Shown in pieces: positions 16,669 through 24,364 of a DNA stretch of 28,036 nucleotides. The stretch spans positions 1-28,036 of the forward strand of contig DATJQJ010000030.1 of NCBI GenBank assembly GCA_035505975.1, given 5' to 3'. The stretch's first letter is position 1; the number at the start of each line of letters is the position of its first letter. The DNA is from CAIKOD01 sp035505975 (lineage in GTDB: Archaea > Halobacteriota > Methanomicrobia > Methanomicrobiales > Methanospirillaceae). Position numbers and translations under genes: made by a program. The notes beneath the pieces were generated by a model that was given only the letters and a program-made list of their open reading frames with translations, searched no databases and was not told the DNA's origin.

Positions 16669-17292
16669 CTATAGGATCCTGATATCCTCGACGCGGACGT
16701 GCAGGCCGGAAGACTTGTTCAAAACCATGTTCACGACCCCTGTGTGGGCCCGGTCCATCATGCAGAACGAGGGAAGGAAACTCATCCTGAGCCCGAACTC
16801 CGGTGGGCGCGAGACAGGTGTTGCCATACCCTCGAAACCGATGACGTGGTAGGCCTGGACGTCTTTTACCGTCCCTTCCCGGGCAGCCCTGGGGCCGATC
16901 GTATGGCAGGTGAGGACGCCTGTCACCGGGTTGGCATCGATCACGCGGAGCACATGCTGCACCGGGCAACCCTGACCCATCGGTCGTCCGAGGACGATAT
17001 CGCCCCGCGCGATCTTCCACTGTTCGACAAGGTCGGCGCGGAACGGGAGGACGATCTTCCTGGCCGAAGGCTCGTTGCCAAGAGGGCCGAGGACAAAATC
17101 ATAGGGCTTTTTGCAGACATCGGTCCCCGTATATTCCGCTTCCCGTGCCATAACGGGTCCGCACGAGAGAGAAGAGAAAGGGCAGTCTCCTTCTGATTTT
17201 TCCCCCCGTTCCAGAAGCACAAGGAACTCCCGGCATGACGGGGCGCCGCATGCCCCGCAGTCTTTCCCGGGAGGCTGCCAGCGTCTGTTCAC
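16669..17292 (-). CDS. 4Fe-4S-domain protein of the CoM operon
   Basis: I recognise no specific enzyme. The 207-residue product begins with a (4Fe-4S) domain of the kind seen in acetyl-CoA-synthase and Fe-S shuttle proteins. Its cysteines are 12, 15, 20 and 37, in KDCGACGAPSCREF and later GDCPF. The rest (residues 60-207) is a soluble domain with GRPMGQGCPVQHVLRV and several conserved-looking Met/Cys residues, unknown to me. It starts with GTG 17292, the base after the TAG of the GTPase gene, so the two are coupled. Sitting between a GTPase and a ferredoxin-containing sulfurtransferase, it may carry electrons or an Fe-S cluster to ComF; that is inference. Confidence 0.8.
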   Translation of the reverse strand: MNRRWQPPGKDCGACGAPSCREFLVLLERGEKSEGDCPFSSLSCGPVMAREAEYTGTDVCKKPYDFVLGPLGNEPSARKIVLPFRADLVEQWKIARGDIVLGRPMGQGCPVQHVLRVIDANPVTGVLTCHTIGPRAAREGTVKDVQAYHVIGFEGMATPVSRPPEFGLRMSFLPSFCMMDRAHTGVVNMVLNKSSGLHVRVEDIRIL

Positions 17293-18000
17293 CTAATCCC
17301 CCCGGTAGAGATCGTCGGCGCCGTCCAGTTTCCTGATAATGCCGAAATGGTTCTGCCAGCCGGTCTCCCGCTTCCCTACGCAGATGGTGCAGACGCCAAG
17401 TGGCGGGATTCCTCTGAGGGTAATGGTCTTTTTGTCCATGATATCTGCCAGAGCCTCGATCGATCGCATAAGGTACCGCAGGCCGGTACCCTGCACCGCG
17501 TTGGTCTCGACAATGTCGATCTGCGGGGCAACTTCCCTGGTCTTCTCCCGGAAGACCTCCTTCTCGGACTGGGACACGAGGTCGGTCTTCGTGACGACAG
17601 CGACATCGGCAAGGGCGATCATCGGCCCCATTTTCAGGGGCGAGTTCATACCGCTCACGGCAGAGAGGACGACAACCCCGAGAGACTGGGTGACATAGGG
17701 AGAGCAGCGGAGGCAGAGCCCGGCACTCTCCACGATGAAAATGTCGGCTCTCTCTGATTCTGCCCAGGATATGGCATCCTGCAGGACCATAATACCGGTG
17801 TGGTCAGGGCAGAGGTCGCCCGAGTAGATCTTCCTCGCCGGTATGCCGAACTCTTCCCTGAGCTCCTCGTCTTCGAAGGCGCGGACGACGTCGATCTTCA
17901 AGAATGTAATTTTCTTCGTGCCATAGAATGTGCGTATGATCTGCCGTGTCACGGCCGTCTTCCCGGCACTCGGGGGGCCTGCAATGATAATAAGTTTCAT
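17293..18000 (-). CDS. SIMIBI-class GTPase, HypB/UreG-like, with two CxxC pairs
   Basis: The product is a 235-residue P-loop protein. Walker A is GPPSAGKT at 8-15, a Walker-B-like VESAG is near residue 91, and the guanine-specificity motif TKTD is at 137-140. HypB and UreG proteins of this class use GTP to deliver nickel or assemble metal sites. Two Cys pairs stand out: CLRC at 96-99, next to the switch region, and CTIC at 204-207. They could bind a metal or Fe-S cluster between subunits. The ATG overlaps the ATPase stop (ATGA). Neither hydrogenase nor urease genes are nearby, so the client is probably an operon enzyme such as the Fe-S protein ComF. Function is inferred from context. Confidence 0.85.
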   Translation of the reverse strand: MKLIIIAGPPSAGKTAVTRQIIRTFYGTKKITFLKIDVVRAFEDEELREEFGIPARKIYSGDLCPDHTGIMVLQDAISWAESERADIFIVESAGLCLRCSPYVTQSLGVVVLSAVSGMNSPLKMGPMIALADVAVVTKTDLVSQSEKEVFREKTREVAPQIDIVETNAVQGTGLRYLMRSIEALADIMDKKTITLRGIPPLGVCTICVGKRETGWQNHFGIIRKLDGADDLYRGD

Positions 18001-18779
18001 ACCGGGAATCCCTGCTCGGTCAGAAGTTCCCCGGCGCGGATCCGCTCGCGGAAACGGCAGAGCGTCGCGTCCATCCGGGCCACCATTTCACGGATGTGGA
18101 GTTCCCTGCCTTCAGGCTGGAGGATCTTCTCGACCCCGCCATGCCGCATCACGATCCTCCGGTCTGACATGAGGGATACGAGGGGATCGTGGGTGACAAA
18201 AATGACCGACTTGTAGTGTTCTTTTAATACCTCGATGACCTTCTCGCGGAAGATCCCTGCATTCTCAACCTCGTCGAGGAGGATGAGAGGCGCATTGCTG
18301 ATAAGGATCGCATCCGCAACCATGAGCGCCCTCGTCTGGCCGCCCGAGAGGGCGGAGATCCGGCAGCCGGCCTGGATCTGCTCGCCGGTGAACTGGTTTG
18401 CAAGGGCGATCGTCTCGAAAACGAGGTCAGGTGTGGCAATCCTCCGGGCCTTTACGTGCATTGCGAGGAAGGCCTCGACCGTCATGTCGGCAAGACACTT
18501 GGTGTTCTGGGTGATCAGGGCGATGGGCTTTTTCGACGGGTCGCGGATGATCTCTTCCGGGGGAGTCTTCCCGTTGACAAGGACGGTCCTCCCCGTCGAG
18601 GTGTCGTTCTGGGCAAAGACCTCGATATCGTTGATGAAGGCCGTCTTGCCAGAACCGGTGGGCCCGACTATCGAGATCGTGTCTCCCGGGCGGAGCACGA
18701 TAGGCTCGAACTGCTCCGGGTTCCCGCTTTTGTCATGGCCGGGAAGAATGGTGATCTCCGTGATAGTGCAGGAATTCAT
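17997..18779 (-). CDS. Soluble ABC-type ATPase of the CoM operon
   Basis: The 260-residue product is a complete ABC nucleotide-binding domain. Walker A is GPTGSGKT (39-46), a Q-loop region is LITQNT, the signature is LSGGQ (144-148), Walker B is LILLDE (165-170) and the H-loop is THDP (196-199). No permease or binding-protein gene is adjacent, so it is likely a soluble ATPase rather than a transporter part. In methanogens, soluble ABC ATPases such as AtwA reductively activate methyl-CoM reductase, a useful comparison but not a claim of identity. It is the first gene of the operon, with a predicted leader of about 30 bases from the TATA box at 18838-18845. Confidence 0.85.
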   Translation of the reverse strand: MNSCTITEITILPGHDKSGNPEQFEPIVLRPGDTISIVGPTGSGKTAFINDIEVFAQNDTSTGRTVLVNGKTPPEEIIRDPSKKPIALITQNTKCLADMTVEAFLAMHVKARRIATPDLVFETIALANQFTGEQIQAGCRISALSGGQTRALMVADAILISNAPLILLDEVENAGIFREKVIEVLKEHYKSVIFVTHDPLVSLMSDRRIVMRHGGVEKILQPEGRELHIREMVARMDATLCRFRERIRAGELLTEQGFPV

Positions 18780-18837
18780 GATCTATGAAGGGTTGCCTGG
18801 TTGGAAATAGATTTCCCTATTTCATACTAAAAATTAC

Positions 18838-18845
18838 CTTATAAG
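18838..18845. promoter_or_regulatory. Palindromic TATA box shared by divergent genes
   Basis: CTTATAAG is its own reverse complement and sits between the CoM operon and its regulator. Rightward, transcription would start near 18870, inside the operator palindrome. Leftward, it would start near 18812, ahead of ATG 18779. One site may serve both directions. Confidence 0.45.
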
Positions 18846-18862
18846 ATAAAATTTTTGAACTA

Positions 18863-18883
18863 ATTATACTATTATAGTATAAT
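18863..18883. promoter_or_regulatory. Perfect 21-bp palindromic operator
   Basis: ATTATACTAT, a central T, then ATAGTATAAT: two perfect 10-bp inverted arms. The right arm covers the first two bases of the regulator's ATG at 18882. A related half site (ATACTA) occurs at 18822-18829 on the operon side. Likely the binding site of the adjacent XRE-type regulator. Confidence 0.6.
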
Positions 18884-19373
18884 GTTATCTAAAAGGATGT
18901 TTGAAACCGATTTCCGCATTGCACTGGAGGAAGAGCTGCACCGCCGGGACATGACAAAAAAGGAGCTGGCTGAACAGTCCGGGATCCCGCTGGCTACTCT
19001 CTATAAAATCAGTTCCGGAGAGGTCGACGTTCGGTTGTCGACCATTAAAAAGATCGTAGCCGTGTTCGAGCCGGAACACACGGCCTTTGTGGCGGTAATC
19101 GCCGCCAAGTTCCTGCTGGACGAACTCGAGGGCAGCGTGATTACGGTCCGGGACACGGTCTACCACTTACGGGGGTACACCGCTAACTCAATCGAAGAAT
19201 GCATCATCGCCTCGGTCATGGCCGAGAAGGACGGGGCAGCCGGCATCGTCTGCGCCCCGATCCTTGCTTCGATGGTCGAGAAGATCGTCGATATCCCGGT
19301 CGCAATTATGAAACCCAAGGCTTCCACCGTCCTCGATGCCCTGGACGTGATCGGCAGGCGGATCGGGAGATAA
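18882..19373 (+). CDS. XRE-family helix-turn-helix regulator, divergent from CoM operon
   Basis: The product has 163 residues. An N-terminal HTH spans about residues 20-62 (MTKKELAEQSGIPLATLYKI, SSGEVDVRLSTIKKI). The C-terminal domain (about 75-163) is an alpha/beta sensor-like unit, with GIVCAPILASMVEKI and PVAIMKPKASTVLDAL recalling the N-terminal sensor of PrpR-type regulators; that likeness is weak. The start could be ATG 18882 or the in-frame ATG 18897. A 21-bp palindrome overlaps 18882, which points to tight self-repression. Its head-to-head position suggests it controls the CoM operon, perhaps sensing a sulfur or CoM-pathway metabolite. Confidence 0.85.
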   Translation: MLSKRMFETDFRIALEEELHRRDMTKKELAEQSGIPLATLYKISSGEVDVRLSTIKKIVAVFEPEHTAFVAVIAAKFLLDELEGSVITVRDTVYHLRGYTANSIEECIIASVMAEKDGAAGIVCAPILASMVEKIVDIPVAIMKPKASTVLDALDVIGRRIGR

Positions 19374-19800
19374 TATACAAAGGAAAATTCCCCTGCCATA
19401 TGTTCCAGCCCGTAGCGGCGGTGCGAGAACCGTTCCCCACAAATACCAAGGTCTTCAATCTCTGCCTGATGAAACGTATTGGTGTCGATGCGTGGGCAAA
19501 AGATGAATCGGGACAGAACAGGAACGCGTATTATCGCGGAAAATCGGAACAGGGCCGGTCACGGAATAATTTTTCTTTCGGCTAAACGGGCGCACGTATT
19601 TGAGGTATGGTATGATGAGAGGGTGTCAAGGTTAAGAAGTTCAGAAGCCAGTCCTCGTCCTTACGTCTGCCGGCACTGTTCTTTTAGAAGGTCCCCCGAC
19701 CGCTGCATACTGTCCCGGATTATGGCATTCCGGCACGGTATGTTTTCGTTTCCCGACACAATCGAACAAATTATGTTCCGCCGGATTCAGATCAATACTA
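19374..19800. other. Intergenic region between regulator and membrane protein
   Basis: A frame is open across much of this stretch, but its translation is Arg-rich and lacks protein-like patterns. No RNA gene, repeat or strong promoter was recognised. Confidence 0.4.
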
Positions 19801-20553
19801 ATGAAAGAGAATACCCGCTGGAAGATCCTCACCGGTATCGGCCTCGTTACACTCTCCCTATTCCTGTACACGATCCACTACCTCATTTTTGCGGATTCCT
19901 ATCACCTTTTCATCTTCCTCGTCGGGGACCTTGCCTTTTTGCCAATCGAAATTCTCATCGTCACCCTTATTATCGACCAGATGCTTGAGTCCAGGGAAAA
20001 ACAGCGTCGGATGGAAAAGTTGAATATGGTCATCGGGACGTTTTTTTCCACGGTCGGAACCCCGCTGATTGCCCGGCTGGCAGGGTCCGACACTTCCCTC
20101 TCACAGATACACGAGCGCCTTGTGATCGGAGACGGGTGGAGCAGCGCAATGTTTGCGGAAATCAAAGCGTTCATGAGGAACTATAGTTGTTCAATTGACA
20201 GTTCCAGGACCGACCTGGAGGGACTGAGAACATTTCTCATTGGTCGCGAGGAGTTTATGATCAGGCTCGTTGAAAACCCGATGGTCTTTGAACACGAGTC
20301 GTTCACGGACCTGATTCTTGCGATCAACCATCTGACCGAAGAGCTGAAGGCGCGGGGCGATCTTTCCGGGTTGCCCCGGGCCGATGCAGCCCATCTTTCT
20401 CATGATATCCGGCGCGTCTATTCCCACCTGATCCTCGAATGGATTAGCTACATGGAATACCTGAAGGTCCATTATCCGTACCTTTTCAGCCTCGCCATGC
20501 GGCAAAATCCTTTCGATGCTTCGGCTTCCGTGACAATAAGGGAGGGCCGGTAA
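19801..20553 (+). CDS. Membrane protein of unknown function, two N-terminal helices
   Basis: The product has 250 residues. Two membrane helices lie at about 9-30 (ILTGIGLVTLSLFLYTIHYL) and 36-60 (FIFLVGDLAFLPIEILIVTL). A soluble, mainly helical cytoplasmic domain follows; its first part is charged (ESREKQRRMEKLN) and may form a coiled coil. No enzyme motif is seen. I do not recognise a named family, though the layout is common in conserved methanogen proteins. The ATG at 19801 places the first helix right at the N-terminus, which supports the start. The gene stands alone. Confidence 0.8.
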   Translation: MKENTRWKILTGIGLVTLSLFLYTIHYLIFADSYHLFIFLVGDLAFLPIEILIVTLIIDQMLESREKQRRMEKLNMVIGTFFSTVGTPLIARLAGSDTSLSQIHERLVIGDGWSSAMFAEIKAFMRNYSCSIDSSRTDLEGLRTFLIGREEFMIRLVENPMVFEHESFTDLILAINHLTEELKARGDLSGLPRADAAHLSHDIRRVYSHLILEWISYMEYLKVHYPYLFSLAMRQNPFDASASVTIREGR

Positions 20554-20899
20554 TCCTGCCGCCCTCTGATTCAGCCTTCTTTCACCAGCCCACTTCGCTA
20601 CCCGGCCAGTACCTGGCAGATGGCATTCATCCGGTCCCACCATCCTCTTCTGCTATACACCCTCCTGTTCCTCTTGAGGATGGTTCAGTGCAGTTCCAGC
20701 CACAAGTGACCCGATATAACGATCAGCATTCCGATCAAGTCCTTTATTGCGGGGGTCAATGGCTGGAACGGGTCCTGGGCTACGCGGACCGGGGCTTGGT
20801 CGTAAATCCATAATTTTTTGACCTGATGTTGAATTTAATATCTCATGCGAGAAATGGAATAAGACAAATTTTCTTCATGAAATTTGCCGTGTGTTACGA
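20554..20899. other. Intergenic region before tRNA-Gln
   Basis: No gene was recognised. TTTAATATCTC near 20833-20843 is a possible TATA box for the tRNA, though somewhat distant. Nothing else is seen. Confidence 0.4.
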
Positions 20900-20972
20900 A
20901 CCCCTGTAGTGTAGTGGTCAATCATGCAGGACTTTGGATCCGGCGACGGCAGTTCGAATCTGCCCAGGGGTA
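20900..20972 (+). tRNA. tRNA-Gln (anticodon TTG)
   Basis: The 73-base cloverleaf has acceptor arm ACCCCTG with CAGGGGT and discriminator A. The D-arm region is GTGTAGTGGTCAATCAT, the anticodon loop is CTTTGGA with TTG at 20934-20936, and the T-arm is GGCAG-TTCGAAT-CTGCC. No intron and no encoded CCA. The anticodon stem CAGGA/TCCGG contains one A-G mismatch at its second pair (28-42). It reads CAA, and CAG by wobble. Confidence 0.93.
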
Positions 20973-21081
20973 TCTTCAATCGTAATATCAGAGCCGCTTT
21001 TACATATTTTCCGGGATAATATTCATAAAAATCGGTAAAAAGCACTCAAAAAAAAAATCCTCAAAAAATTGCGGAAAAATT

Positions 21082-22068
21082 TTAGATTGGTGTAATAATG
21101 ATCGTTGGAACCGGGACAGCCGATGCCTGGGATGAATAACTCATGGATTTGCTGAACTGGCTGATCAGACCGCTTGCCGATGAGGTCTCCGAATATACCA
21201 GGTCTTCTGATTTTATCGGGTCCACAGGATCCATCAGTATAAAGGACGTATCGTCATCCGGCAGGCCCTCAAGGACGCTTTCATTGCGAGCTTCCTGGAC
21301 ATGCACTTTTAAGTATGCCGAAACAGACCCGATCATCGGCGAGGACTGGTTTCCAAGAGAAATTCCGTGCGAGTTGATATTGTAATTCAGTACTGTTGGA
21401 ATTGTTGCATCCGTCCCGACAAACCTGGTATCTGCTGACGTCACCGTTGAAGTGAGGGTTGTATCAAAAGCGCTTCCTGCCTGTTCGATGTTACAGAATG
21501 CCGGAATAATTCCTGGGTTTGCATTTGCAAACGGACAGAGGATTAAATCCGACGAATGTTGTGCCTGGGAAGCCCCGTCAAGGAGCAGGTCTTCGGTCCG
21601 GGTTGCCCGGCCGGTGTCCACTGCTATAAACTGGATATTGGTGTTCGCCTTGATATTGCTCTGGTCGGCTATGGTATTTGCCGTTGATACAGCCATCGAC
21701 TTAGCAAAGGTCTGTTGCCCGGAAACACCTGTGTACTGGTCGTTGTACCCTGTCGTATACTGCACTTGCTCCGGATCGAGGGGAGGATCGTGGATCCCGG
21801 TTCCAATCGGCAGCAATTCATCATCGGCGCCAAATGCGTCCACTACCCTAACAAAAATTAAAATTCCACCGACAGGATCATTCGTAAGAGTCCACGCACC
21901 GGAATCTGCTTCGGTGACCGTACCGATAACATCTGACGAAGTACCGGTGGTAAGTCCCTGAATTTCCGGAACTGCCGGTACCCCGGTATCTGCATAGGCA
22001 ATACCCATACTTGCGATCAATAATATGACCGCAAAAAGCAAAACAACTCCTATCCGCCCGTTCATCAT
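21082..22068 (-). CDS. Secreted surface protein of unknown function, intact member of a local family
   Basis: The product has 328 residues. Residues 1-26 form a signal peptide (VVLLFAVILLIASMGIAYA). The mature protein is acidic and rich in Thr, Ser, Asp and Asn, typical of extracellular archaeal proteins, with two cysteines (LCPFANANPGIIPAFCN) that may form a disulfide. A motif near residue 120 (YTGVSGQQTFAKSMAVS) resembles the C-terminal motif YSETSSASGLISQFSKSM, so the protein may contain two related modules. The end is Pro/Ile-rich with no anchor helix. Decayed relatives lie at 22180-22480 and 23929-24153, and the same C-terminal motif ends the protein at 7548-8021. No function is known to me. 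Confidence 0.8.
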   Translation of the reverse strand: MMNGRIGVVLLFAVILLIASMGIAYADTGVPAVPEIQGLTTGTSSDVIGTVTEADSGAWTLTNDPVGGILIFVRVVDAFGADDELLPIGTGIHDPPLDPEQVQYTTGYNDQYTGVSGQQTFAKSMAVSTANTIADQSNIKANTNIQFIAVDTGRATRTEDLLLDGASQAQHSSDLILCPFANANPGIIPAFCNIEQAGSAFDTTLTSTVTSADTRFVGTDATIPTVLNYNINSHGISLGNQSSPMIGSVSAYLKVHVQEARNESVLEGLPDDDTSFILMDPVDPIKSEDLVYSETSSASGLISQFSKSMSYSSQASAVPVPTIIITPI

Positions 22069-22179
22069 TCAATACCCCAATGTTTAATGAATTATCTGGT
22101 AATGTTACCTGATATATGGTGATTAGAGGAAGCTAATATAAAAATTTCGGTAAAAATTAAAAAAGAGAAGGATTACAGG

Positions 22180-22480
22180 TGCTGGTTTTTTCAGACCGGG
22201 TTCCAGCCCTGAATGGTGATGAATACTCTTGCCACAGCCGCTGATCGATCCGCTTGCCGATAAGGTCTCGAAATAAACGGGATCTTCGATCTTCATTACG
22301 AAACCGTTTACGTACCCCGTCAGATCAGGAGCTGTGCATCGAGAAGCAGTGTTTCATGAACATGGACTTTCAGATATACCGATACCGATCCTATCATCGA
22401 GGATGACAGGTCCCAGACAGCGATTCCCTGCGTATTGAGGGAAAGAATCGTGATAGAGTTAATCGCGCGACTCTGACAAG
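22180..22480 (-). pseudogene. Frameshifted remnant of the secreted-protein family
   Basis: On the minus strand, INSITILSLNTQGIAV, then SSSMIGSVSVYLKVHVHE, align with NYNINSHGIS, then SSPMIGSVSAYLKVHVQE of the intact protein just downstream. The frame hits TGA at 22321-22323, and homology resumes in another frame as KIEDPVYFETLSASGSISG, matching SEDLVYSETSSASGLIS. The N-terminal two thirds are gone. It is a broken tandem duplicate of the 21082-22068 gene. Confidence 0.75.
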
Positions 22481-22568
22481 CGCGATACGGGCCCGGATTG
22501 AAAAAGATTCTAACTTGTTGCCATGAATCTTGTCGGGGGTATTGTTTTCGAACTGGAGACCGGTTTTT

Positions 22569-23879
22569 TCAACGTATTGACGAATCCAAATTATAGATCA
22601 TTAATCGCCCGTTACCCGAATTGATCAATGTTACAATGTATGAAAGAGGAATCGGACGGTAATTCACCACTTCAGCGCTGACGTTGATCCTTTTTTCCTG
22701 GGGATTAAAAAACGGGTATTTCCATAAATTGTTATTATGGACATGACCGTGGATAACCCAGCCGTCATAACCCGGGGCTACATCCTTTGGATCGTGTATG
22801 AATAAGAATTTAACATCCTGATATATCATCTCGAACGTATCCAGCATCCCATGTACAAGCTTTGGATCATCATGTTCTCCCCTGATTAGGTGTTTCTTCC
22901 CATTCAGTCTGTTCAGGTAAAATAGTGGATGTTTTGAAAACCGGCCATATCGTACATCTCCAAGGAATATTACACGATCCTGAGGTGATACGGTAAAGTT
23001 CCAGTTATTTGTTAAAACAGAATCCATTTCGGAAACATTGGATGTAATGAACGGTCTCGCGCAATAGTCAATGATATTCCTGTGGCCGAAATGAGTATCG
23101 CCGATGACAAATATTTCTCCGGGCCTGGATATCGCTTCCGTAAGTTCCAGCCCGTTTTGTAACCTGTATGATCTGACTGAATGTCCCCAAATTGATTTTG
23201 ACAAGGAGGAAGAGCGGGATAACCATTTCTTCTCTGCCAGGTCATACTCGGCTAATAGTTCAGATCTGCGCAGAATGCTAATCCTGATAATTTCTTCGTT
23301 AATACGTAACGGGTGGATTTGATGGAAAGAACTCTTATGCAAAAATAACCCGCGCATTTTTAGCAGGATATTCTGAAAAAAAGAAGCATCATGTTCTGAT
23401 GATAATTCATCACTACCTCCCGCTGAAGCAAGATTTTTCCATATTTTTTGCACATCCTGTCCGGTCAGCTTTTTTGCAATCGTACTATGGAACCACATAT
23501 CCGCAATATCGCTGTCCCCCATTCCCTCTGTTTTCGTGAATCTGGTTAATTCCGCGATAAATGATTTTTTCATTTCCAGGAGTTCTGCACCTGGGTTGAC
23601 CTTATGGGCGATTACATGTCCCTTCTTTCCTTCACGTTTATCGAATCCGTCAATCAGCAAAGGGATTGAATTAAATTTCCTGACCTGCCTTGCGATTTGT
23701 GTCAGCAGGTCAATTTCGCTAAACCCGGTTTTCAAAATAAACGGGCCAAAAAGAGTAATGTGCGGTATCTTTGCTGTCGGGACACTGAATCTTTCAGAAA
23801 AATGTTTGTTAATTTCTCTGATTCTGTATTTTGAGAACTTTATCTGGAGTTCTAACAGGTAAACAGGTGGTATTGGCAT
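22569..23879 (-). CDS. Fusion of 2H phosphoesterase (2'-5' RNA ligase-like) and metallophosphoesterase
   Basis: The product has 436 residues and two phosphoesterase domains. The N-terminal part (about 1-205) has both motifs of the 2H superfamily, HIT at 40-42 (PHITLFGPF) and HST at 131-133 (MWFHSTIAKK), like RNA ligase/cyclic phosphodiesterase proteins that open 2',3'-cyclic phosphates. The C-terminal part (about 253-430) is a calcineurin-like phosphoesterase with GDTHFGH (260-266), GDV (307-309), GEHD (334-337) and HGHVH (377-381). GEHD replaces the usual GNHD, an Asn-to-Glu change at a metal/phosphate ligand. Together they could heal RNA ends, opening the cyclic phosphate and then hydrolysing a phosphoester; this is inference. 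It stands alone between two decayed relics of a secreted-protein family. Confidence 0.85.
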   Translation of the reverse strand: MPIPPVYLLELQIKFSKYRIREINKHFSERFSVPTAKIPHITLFGPFILKTGFSEIDLLTQIARQVRKFNSIPLLIDGFDKREGKKGHVIAHKVNPGAELLEMKKSFIAELTRFTKTEGMGDSDIADMWFHSTIAKKLTGQDVQKIWKNLASAGGSDELSSEHDASFFQNILLKMRGLFLHKSSFHQIHPLRINEEIIRISILRRSELLAEYDLAEKKWLSRSSSLSKSIWGHSVRSYRLQNGLELTEAISRPGEIFVIGDTHFGHRNIIDYCARPFITSNVSEMDSVLTNNWNFTVSPQDRVIFLGDVRYGRFSKHPLFYLNRLNGKKHLIRGEHDDPKLVHGMLDTFEMIYQDVKFLFIHDPKDVAPGYDGWVIHGHVHNNNLWKYPFFNPQEKRINVSAEVVNYRPIPLSYIVTLINSGNGRLMIYNLDSSIR

Positions 23880-23928
23880 TTTTTTATCCCATTTTTGAAA
23901 TATTGATTTTTTGAGAATTTATTGTTGG

Positions 23929-24153
23929 GCCCGCAATGAAAGCACTATCTCTGGCACACTCCCACTGGATGATATATCTGGCGGCTTCTTCATATTCCCG
24001 AACCCCGCGAATCCTATTAAATCTGAAGATCTCACGTACTCCGAGACATCCACAGCAAGCGGGCTCATCAGTCACTTCAGCAAATCCTTGGTTTATTCAT
24101 CCCAGGCTTCAACGGTTCGACCACCATTTGCCATATTACCTTTGGCAGTCTGA
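23929..24153 (+). pseudogene. 5'-truncated remnant of the secreted-protein family
   Basis: The translated end (ARNESTISGTLPLDD, IKSEDLTYSETSTASGLIS, HFSKSLVYSSQAS) matches the last 75 residues of the protein at 21082-22068 almost residue for residue, but on the opposite strand. About 240 N-terminal residues, including the signal peptide, are missing. Similarity begins abruptly at the codon for Ala at 23929, just after an AT-rich stretch. A TTG at 23911 could in theory start a short protein, but it would not be secreted. Confidence 0.7.
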
Positions 24154-24364
24154 AAAAACAAATATTTTTCAGCCCGGTTCCGGGGTTAAATTGCGATTAT
24201 TCAAGGAACAGGCAGTACGGATTCCGGCTGTATGGTATGCGTCAGCCGATGGAAATGTCAAGTTCACTGTACATATAGTAGACTTTATTTAACAAGAGGC
24301 TGAATACACCACAATCTGGGACCGGGGGAAGAATCCCGTGGCCCGGAGAAGGAGGAAATAAAAC

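Noticed and set aside
19374..19800. Open frame between the regulator and the membrane protein
   Set aside because: The translation is Arg-rich and featureless, typical of off-frame GC-rich DNA.
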